This document shows, piece after piece, positions 59,823 to 64,000 of a stretch of 64,000 bases of DNA. How positions within the stretch are numbered: the stretch's first letter is position 1; each line of letters opens with the position of its first letter. The position numbers were made by a program, and so were the translations under genes. Source of the stretch: an uncultured Mediterranea sp. (GTDB taxonomy: Bacteria > Bacteroidota > Bacteroidia > Bacteroidales > Bacteroidaceae). The notes under the pieces are model-generated. The model was given only the letters and a program-made list of their open reading frames with translations, had not been told where the DNA came from and searched no databases. The stretch lies in assembly GCF_902493215.1 (NCBI RefSeq), contig NZ_CABUOL010000015.1:1-64000 (forward strand). The letters are read 5' to 3'.

Positions 59823-61421
59823 CTATTTCTGCCGGGCCTTTGCCGCCTGAAGTTTCTCCTCAATAGGGTCCTTGTACTGGGCCTGGAGTTTCTTCAGCTC
59901 GGCGTGCAGCTCGCGGGTCACTTCCTCGTAGCCCGGCTTGCCATAAAGGTTGTTCATTTCCTTGGGGTCTTCCTGGAGGTCGTAGAGTTCCCACTCGTCG
60001 ATGTCGTTGTAGAAGTGGATGAGCTTGTAGCGCTCGGTACGCACACCGTAGTGGCGCTTCACCATGTGCTCGGCGGGATACTCGTAGAAGTGGTAGTAGA
60101 GCGACTTGCGCCAGTCGGCCGGCTTCTCGCCTCGGAGCAAGGGCAGCAGAGAGACGCCCTGGATGTCGTCGGGGATGGGTGCTCCGGCCAGGTCGAGGAA
60201 GGTGGGCGCGTAGTCGATATTCTGCACCAGCTGCGGGATGTCGCCACGCGTCTGGAAGTCCTTGGGCAGACGCATCACGAGCGGCGTGCGCATGGACTCT
60301 TCGTACATGAAGCGCTTGTCGAACCAGCCGTGCTCGCCCATGTAGAAGCCCTGGTCGGAGGTGTAGACCACGAGGGTGTTGTCCAGCAGGCCCTGCGCCT
60401 CCAGGTAGTCGAGCACACGGCCCACGTTGTCGTCGAGCGACTTCACCACCTTGGCATAGTCGCGCATGTAGCGCTGGTACTTCCATTCGGCCAGCTCGCG
60501 TCCCTGCGGGTTCTTCTTGTAGAACTCCTCGATGATGGGTGCGTAGAAAGCATCGTACTGGGCACGCTCTTCGGGCGTCAGACGGCCAATGAAGGCTTCA
60601 TAAGTTCCCTTGAGCGGAGTCTTGAGATCCTTGCGGTACATCTTCGTATCGTACATGATGTCCATATCCTTCCAGATGCTCATCTCCTGCGCAGCGGCGG
60701 CCGGACGGCCCTCGTAGTCGTCATAGAAGTTGTCGGGCATGGGGAAAGTCTTGTCCTCGTAGAGGGAGAGATACTTCAGCTCGGGCAGCCAGTTGCGGTG
60801 GATGGCCTTGTGGTGGATGAAGAGGCAGAAAGGTTTGTCCTTGTCGCGCCGGTTCTCCATCCAGTCGATGCTCTTGTCGGTGATGAGGTTGGTCAGATAA
60901 CCTTTCTCCGTGACGGTATCGTTCTGCATGGTGATGAAGCGCGGGTTGTAGTAGTCGCCTTGGCCGGGCAGGATTTCCCAGTAATCGAAGCCGGTGGGCA
61001 GGCTTTCGAGGTGCCACTTGCCGACGATGACCGTCTGGTAGCCCGCCTGCTGGAGCAGCTTGGGCATGGTCTGCTGGGAGCCGTCGAACACGCAGGTGGT
61101 GTTGTCCGTGAAGCCGTTGGCATGGCTGTGCTTGCCCGTAATCATGCAGGCACGGCTGGGACCGCTCAGCGAGTTGGCCACGAAGCTGTTGGTGAAGCGC
61201 ACACCGTCGGCGGCGATGCGGTCGAGGTTGGGCGTCTCGATGTAGCGGCGGTCGTAGCAGCTCATCATCTGCGCCGTGTGGTCGTCGGTCATGATGTAGA
61301 CGATGTTGTAGGGCTTGGCCTCGGCCTTCTTCTGCGCGGAGCAGGACGAAAGGAGGGGCAACACGGCTGCCGTGCCCGAAAGCGAGCACAGCAGCGAGGT
61401 GGAGAGGTGGAAATGCTTCAT
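59823..61421 (-). CDS. S1-family sulfatase, serine type
   Basis: A 532 aa lipoprotein-type sulfatase (signal ending LLPLLSSC-like LLSSCSAQ, Cys about 27). The activation motif is S86-G-P-S-R, a serine-type sequence that an anaerobic sulfatase-maturating enzyme converts to formylglycine. Metal ligands are in MTDDHTAQ (about 44-51) and YTSDQGFYMGEHGWFDKRF (near 350). The layout fits sulfatases acting on N-acetylglucosamine 6-sulfate or similar sugars, as suggested by the GH20 gene 11 nt upstream. Exact subfamily not assigned. No maturase gene is in the window. Confidence 0.92.
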   Translation of the reverse strand: MKHFHLSTSLLCSLSGTAAVLPLLSSCSAQKKAEAKPYNIVYIMTDDHTAQMMSCYDRRYIETPNLDRIAADGVRFTNSFVANSLSGPSRACMITGKHSHANGFTDNTTCVFDGSQQTMPKLLQQAGYQTVIVGKWHLESLPTGFDYWEILPGQGDYYNPRFITMQNDTVTEKGYLTNLITDKSIDWMENRRDKDKPFCLFIHHKAIHRNWLPELKYLSLYEDKTFPMPDNFYDDYEGRPAAAAQEMSIWKDMDIMYDTKMYRKDLKTPLKGTYEAFIGRLTPEERAQYDAFYAPIIEEFYKKNPQGRELAEWKYQRYMRDYAKVVKSLDDNVGRVLDYLEAQGLLDNTLVVYTSDQGFYMGEHGWFDKRFMYEESMRTPLVMRLPKDFQTRGDIPQLVQNIDYAPTFLDLAGAPIPDDIQGVSLLPLLRGEKPADWRKSLYYHFYEYPAEHMVKRHYGVRTERYKLIHFYNDIDEWELYDLQEDPKEMNNLYGKPGYEEVTRELHAELKKLQAQYKDPIEEKLQAAKARQK

Positions 61422-61432
61422 CTAAAAGGAAA

Positions 61433-63388
61433 TTATCGGTTGTAAACTTTCAGGTTGGTAATCTTGCTCTTGAACGAGCCGGCCTTCTTGAGGGGGAAGA
61501 CAAGGGTACGCACATAGTTCAGGGAAGTCTTGCCTTCGTCAAAGTAGCGTTTCTGGATGTCCATCGTCTCGACGAGCTTGCCGTTAATATAGAGCGAGGT
61601 GGAACGGTTGTCACCCTTCACCTGTACGTTCAGCTTCTCGCCCGGATAGGGACGGAACTGGAAGGTGTTCAGATAGCCGTCGCGCGCAAAGCCGAAACGG
61701 CCGCTGACGGGATCGGCCAGGTAGAAGACAGCGTTGTCCGAACGGAAGAGCTCGGTGCCGGGAGTCTCGTCGGCAGCCTCGAGGTCGAAGCTGACGGTAT
61801 AGCCGTAGCCTATCTCCTCATGGGCCAGGCTGGAACCCGGACGTACTTCGGCCACTTCGTAAACCAAGCCTTCGGTGCGGCCGATACGCCCCATCTGGTT
61901 GACGCCGGGAGCTTCGCTCAAGCCCTGACGCAGACGGTCGAAGTCGGCGTATGGCAGGCCTGCCTGTGCGCCCCACGTCTTGGCGGCCAGCGTCTGCAAG
62001 GCGGGGAAGAGGCGGTGATGGATGTCCTTGACGGAGATACCGTTGCCCACGTGGTCGTTCCATACGGCAAACATACCACCCAGGATGGCGGGGTCTTTCT
62101 CCTCGAAGACAGCCTTGCCCACGTGGGCAGGCGTCCACTTCTCATAGAGATATTGGGTATTCAGGTAGTCGTAGTAGTAACCGGCGGCAGGCACGATGTA
62201 GACCAGTCCGTCGGGGATACTGATGAGTTTGTAGCCCTGGCGCACCATCTCTTTGGGATCGGCATAGCCATTGTACCAGGCGCTCATGATGACGTTCTCC
62301 GACTTGACGGGCGTATCGCCGGCAGCATGGGTCAGTGCACCCCATACGCAGGCCTGCTTGCCGTAGCTCTCCACCAGGCGGATGTAATGGTCGGTAAAGG
62401 CACGGAACTTCTCCACTACGTCTTTCTTCTTGTTGGAATACTCGTCGGTACCGATGTGGACACGCGGGCCACGGAACACAGGCTTGTCTCCTTCCAAATA
62501 TTCCTTGAAGAGGCCGTCCATGAACTTGTAAGTCTCGGGATTGAACAGGTCGAGATGGTCCATGCCATACTCCTTACTGCCTATCTCTGGTTTATATTGG
62601 GTGAAGGCCAGCGTATGGGCGGGCGCGTCGATTTCGGGGATAATCTCGACGAAACGTGAAGCGGCCTCTTCCTGGAAGTCAATGAACTCACGCTTGGTAT
62701 AGTAACCGTCGCGGGCGGTGAGGCCGGGATAGGTATCGCACTCCAGACGGAAAGCGGCGTAAGTGCGTCCCCAGTCGTGGCCGAAGAACTGCTTGAAGCC
62801 GTTGTCGTTGAGGTGCACCTGCAGGGTGTTCATCTTATAGTAGGCCATCATCTTCACCAGGTCGCGCATATAGGACATGGGGATGAACTTGCGTCCGCAG
62901 TCCATCATGAAGCCGCGCATGGCATAGTCGGGCCAGTCGCGCAACTGACCTTTCGGCAACTGGTGGTCTTCCGTCTGTTCGCTCATCTGGAGCAGGGTAC
63001 GCGTAGCCCAGTAGGCACCGACCACCTCGGGAGCGGAGACGGTGACGTAGCGGTCCACCCGGATGGCATAGCCTTCGCGGCCCAGTTTCTTGTCTTTCTT
63101 CAGCGTAAAGTAGATGTCGCCCTCTGAAGGCTTGCCCTGAGCGACAGCAGGAGCGGCGCCGAACATCTGCCCATAATCGGCAGCAAAGGCTTCGGCCACA
63201 GCACGCAAGGCCTCATCGGCATAGACCACACGCATGTCGGCCGAGGGAACAAAGGCACCCTCCTTACCCTTCCATTCCTTCAGTTCGGGGATGACAAACG
63301 GTTTCGCATTTTGGGCATACACGGCCACTTGGGCACAAAAAAGCAACAACAGAAGGCCCAAGGCCTTGAACGAAATGATTTTATTCAT
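61433..63388 (-). CDS. GH20 beta-N-acetylhexosaminidase
   Basis: A 651 aa exported enzyme. The ATG at 63388 starts MNKIISFKALGLLLLLFCAQ, a signal peptide; an upstream frame extension has none. Domain order is GH20b (about 27-150), catalytic TIM barrel (about 155-500, Asp315-Glu316 in HIGTDEY, MRGFMMDCGRKF and VHLNDNGFKQF) and a C-terminal beta-sandwich (about 530-651). GH20 enzymes use substrate-assisted catalysis to remove terminal GlcNAc or GalNAc. With the adjacent sulfatase it may act on mucin-type or other sulfated glycans. Its TACATTTG promoter is about 68 nt upstream. Confidence 0.93.
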   Translation of the reverse strand: MNKIISFKALGLLLLLFCAQVAVYAQNAKPFVIPELKEWKGKEGAFVPSADMRVVYADEALRAVAEAFAADYGQMFGAAPAVAQGKPSEGDIYFTLKKDKKLGREGYAIRVDRYVTVSAPEVVGAYWATRTLLQMSEQTEDHQLPKGQLRDWPDYAMRGFMMDCGRKFIPMSYMRDLVKMMAYYKMNTLQVHLNDNGFKQFFGHDWGRTYAAFRLECDTYPGLTARDGYYTKREFIDFQEEAASRFVEIIPEIDAPAHTLAFTQYKPEIGSKEYGMDHLDLFNPETYKFMDGLFKEYLEGDKPVFRGPRVHIGTDEYSNKKKDVVEKFRAFTDHYIRLVESYGKQACVWGALTHAAGDTPVKSENVIMSAWYNGYADPKEMVRQGYKLISIPDGLVYIVPAAGYYYDYLNTQYLYEKWTPAHVGKAVFEEKDPAILGGMFAVWNDHVGNGISVKDIHHRLFPALQTLAAKTWGAQAGLPYADFDRLRQGLSEAPGVNQMGRIGRTEGLVYEVAEVRPGSSLAHEEIGYGYTVSFDLEAADETPGTELFRSDNAVFYLADPVSGRFGFARDGYLNTFQFRPYPGEKLNVQVKGDNRSTSLYINGKLVETMDIQKRYFDEGKTSLNYVRTLVFPLKKAGSFKSKITNLKVYNR

Positions 63389-63455
63389 ATAAGAACACAT
63401 TAAAGTTAAAAATACGTTGCATTGTCTCTCTCGCGTTTTCTGTATAGAATACCTG

Positions 63456-63463
63456 CAAATGTA
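63456..63463 (-). promoter_or_regulatory. Promoter -7 box of the GH20-sulfatase operon
   Basis: Minus-strand TACATTTG 68 nt upstream of the GH20 ATG. Confidence 0.6.
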
Positions 63464-63493
63464 ACCATTTTCTTCCAAAGAGCCCCTATTGTC

Positions 63494-63550
63494 CGCAAAA
63501 AACAAACACGGCCGATGCAAATCCGCCGAAAACGGATTGCACCGGCCGTG
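63494..63550 (-). terminator. Terminator of the zinc peptidase gene
   Basis: A long stem at 63507-63550 (CACGGCC...GGCCGTG with one bulge) and on the minus strand the tail TTTGTTTTTTG. Confidence 0.85.
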
Positions 63551-63602
63551 CATATAAGATGAGGAAAAGCCGAAGACAAAGGGGAACGATTCCCCTCTTC
63601 CA

Positions 63603-64000
63603 TTACTCGCGGCGTCCCATGAAAATCATCACATAATAAATCAGCGTAGCCAACGAACCCAAAGCAGCCACTACATAGGTATAGGCAGCAGAGCGGAGGG
63701 CGTCTTCGGCCTTATCGTGGTTATAGGAATTGGTGATGCCGCTCGCACTGAGCCATACCAACGCCCTGCGGCTGGCATTGATTTCCACCGGCAGAGTGAC
63801 AAAACTGAACAGCGTGGTCATCGCAAAGAGGATGATACCTGCCAGCAGGAAGTTCGAATTGACGTCCAGCAGCAAAATACCGGCCAGTAGCACCCACGTC
63901 ATGATGTTTGAAGCAAACGAAACGACCGGCACCAGCTTGCTGCGCAGGGTGAGCGGTGCATAGGCACGGGCATGCTGCAAGGCGTGTCCACACTCGTGGG
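63603..64000 (-). CDS. YugP-type zinc metallopeptidase, C-terminal part
   Basis: Only the last about 132 codons are inside the window; the start lies beyond position 64000. The visible part begins with HECGHALQHARAYAPL, in which HECGH is the zinc motif, followed by three hydrophobic helices (FASNIMTWVLLAGILL, LLAGIILFAMTTLFSF and AYTYVVAALGSLATLIYYVM). This matches the neutral zinc metallopeptidase family PF04298 (YugP). Protease activity inferred, role unknown. A strong terminator follows. Confidence 0.88.
   Translation of the reverse strand, partial: HECGHALQHARAYAPLTLRSKLVPVVSFASNIMTWVLLAGILLLDVNSNFLLAGIILFAMTTLFSFVTLPVEINASRRALVWLSASGITNSYNHDKAEDALRSAAYTYVVAALGSLATLIYYVMIFMGRRE

Noticed and set aside
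59811..61445. A 544-codon plus-strand frame opposite the sulfatase
   Set aside because: Same cause: codon-bias shadow, Val/Leu-rich translation without domains.

Overview
This 64 kb window comes from a Bacteroidales chromosome, most likely a gut Bacteroides or Phocaeicola. The signs are many -7 boxes of the Bacteroidota form TAnnTTTG, a Bacteroidales-type tmRNA tag (GNENYALAA), lineage-typical families (DUF4831, DUF4837, GldE-like, SusB-like GH97, FprA-type flavoprotein) and serine-type sulfatase and glycosidase genes. Genus is an inference; species is not claimed. | Layout. (1) 320-17321, minus strand, AT-rich: a seven-gene carbohydrate-degrading operon. Its first gene is a metallophosphoesterase/PQQ-propeller fusion. 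Then come a protein of unknown function, a GH97, two TIM-barrel-like lipoproteins of unknown family, a GH2 and a GH38-like enzyme. No SusC/SusD pair is present, and the cluster abuts the 3' end of ssrA (tmRNA, 17571-17965, minus). (2) 18.5-24.7 kb: a GC-rich GH3 beta-glucosidase, a DUF4831 protein, a lone PqqD-like protein and an MFS transporter. (3) 24.7-30 kb, minus: an operon DUF4837 - pdxA - sigma54-type regulator - lptE - TPR-like - secG. rlmN follows on the same strand. (4) 31.2-38.7 kb, minus: coaX - outer-membrane protein - TPR protein - lptC - gldE-like - ppiD, an envelope and cofactor operon. It is divergent from (5) 39.0-43.8 kb, plus: sppA - lpxK - punA - thiL, followed by tRNA-Phe. 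(6) 44-50 kb: an AT-rich Hsp70-like gene, a HAD phosphatase, a PatB/MalY aminotransferase, and an AT-rich two-gene cassette (unknown protein + agmatine-deiminase-type enzyme) bounded by a 31-bp direct repeat of the patB 5' end. (7) 50-58 kb: CPBP protease, MenA-type prenyltransferase, Cof-type HAD, Pif1/RecD-like helicase, Sua5/YwlC, NagB, flavodiiron-type protein, YhcC-type radical SAM protein. (8) 58-64 kb: beta-propeller lipoprotein with a 40-codon leader-like peptide ORF, a GH20 hexosaminidase/sulfatase pair, and the C-terminal part of a zinc peptidase. | Most unusual signals. Four intergenic islands (about 18.2, 38.8, 49.9 and 59.6 kb) each hold tandem near-palindromes at a 22-bp period although their core sequences differ. 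The cassette at patB appears to have replaced the start codon of its target gene. Simple-sequence inverted repeats run into gene ends at 52.4 and 55.9 kb. All calls come from reading the sequence; no database search was run.
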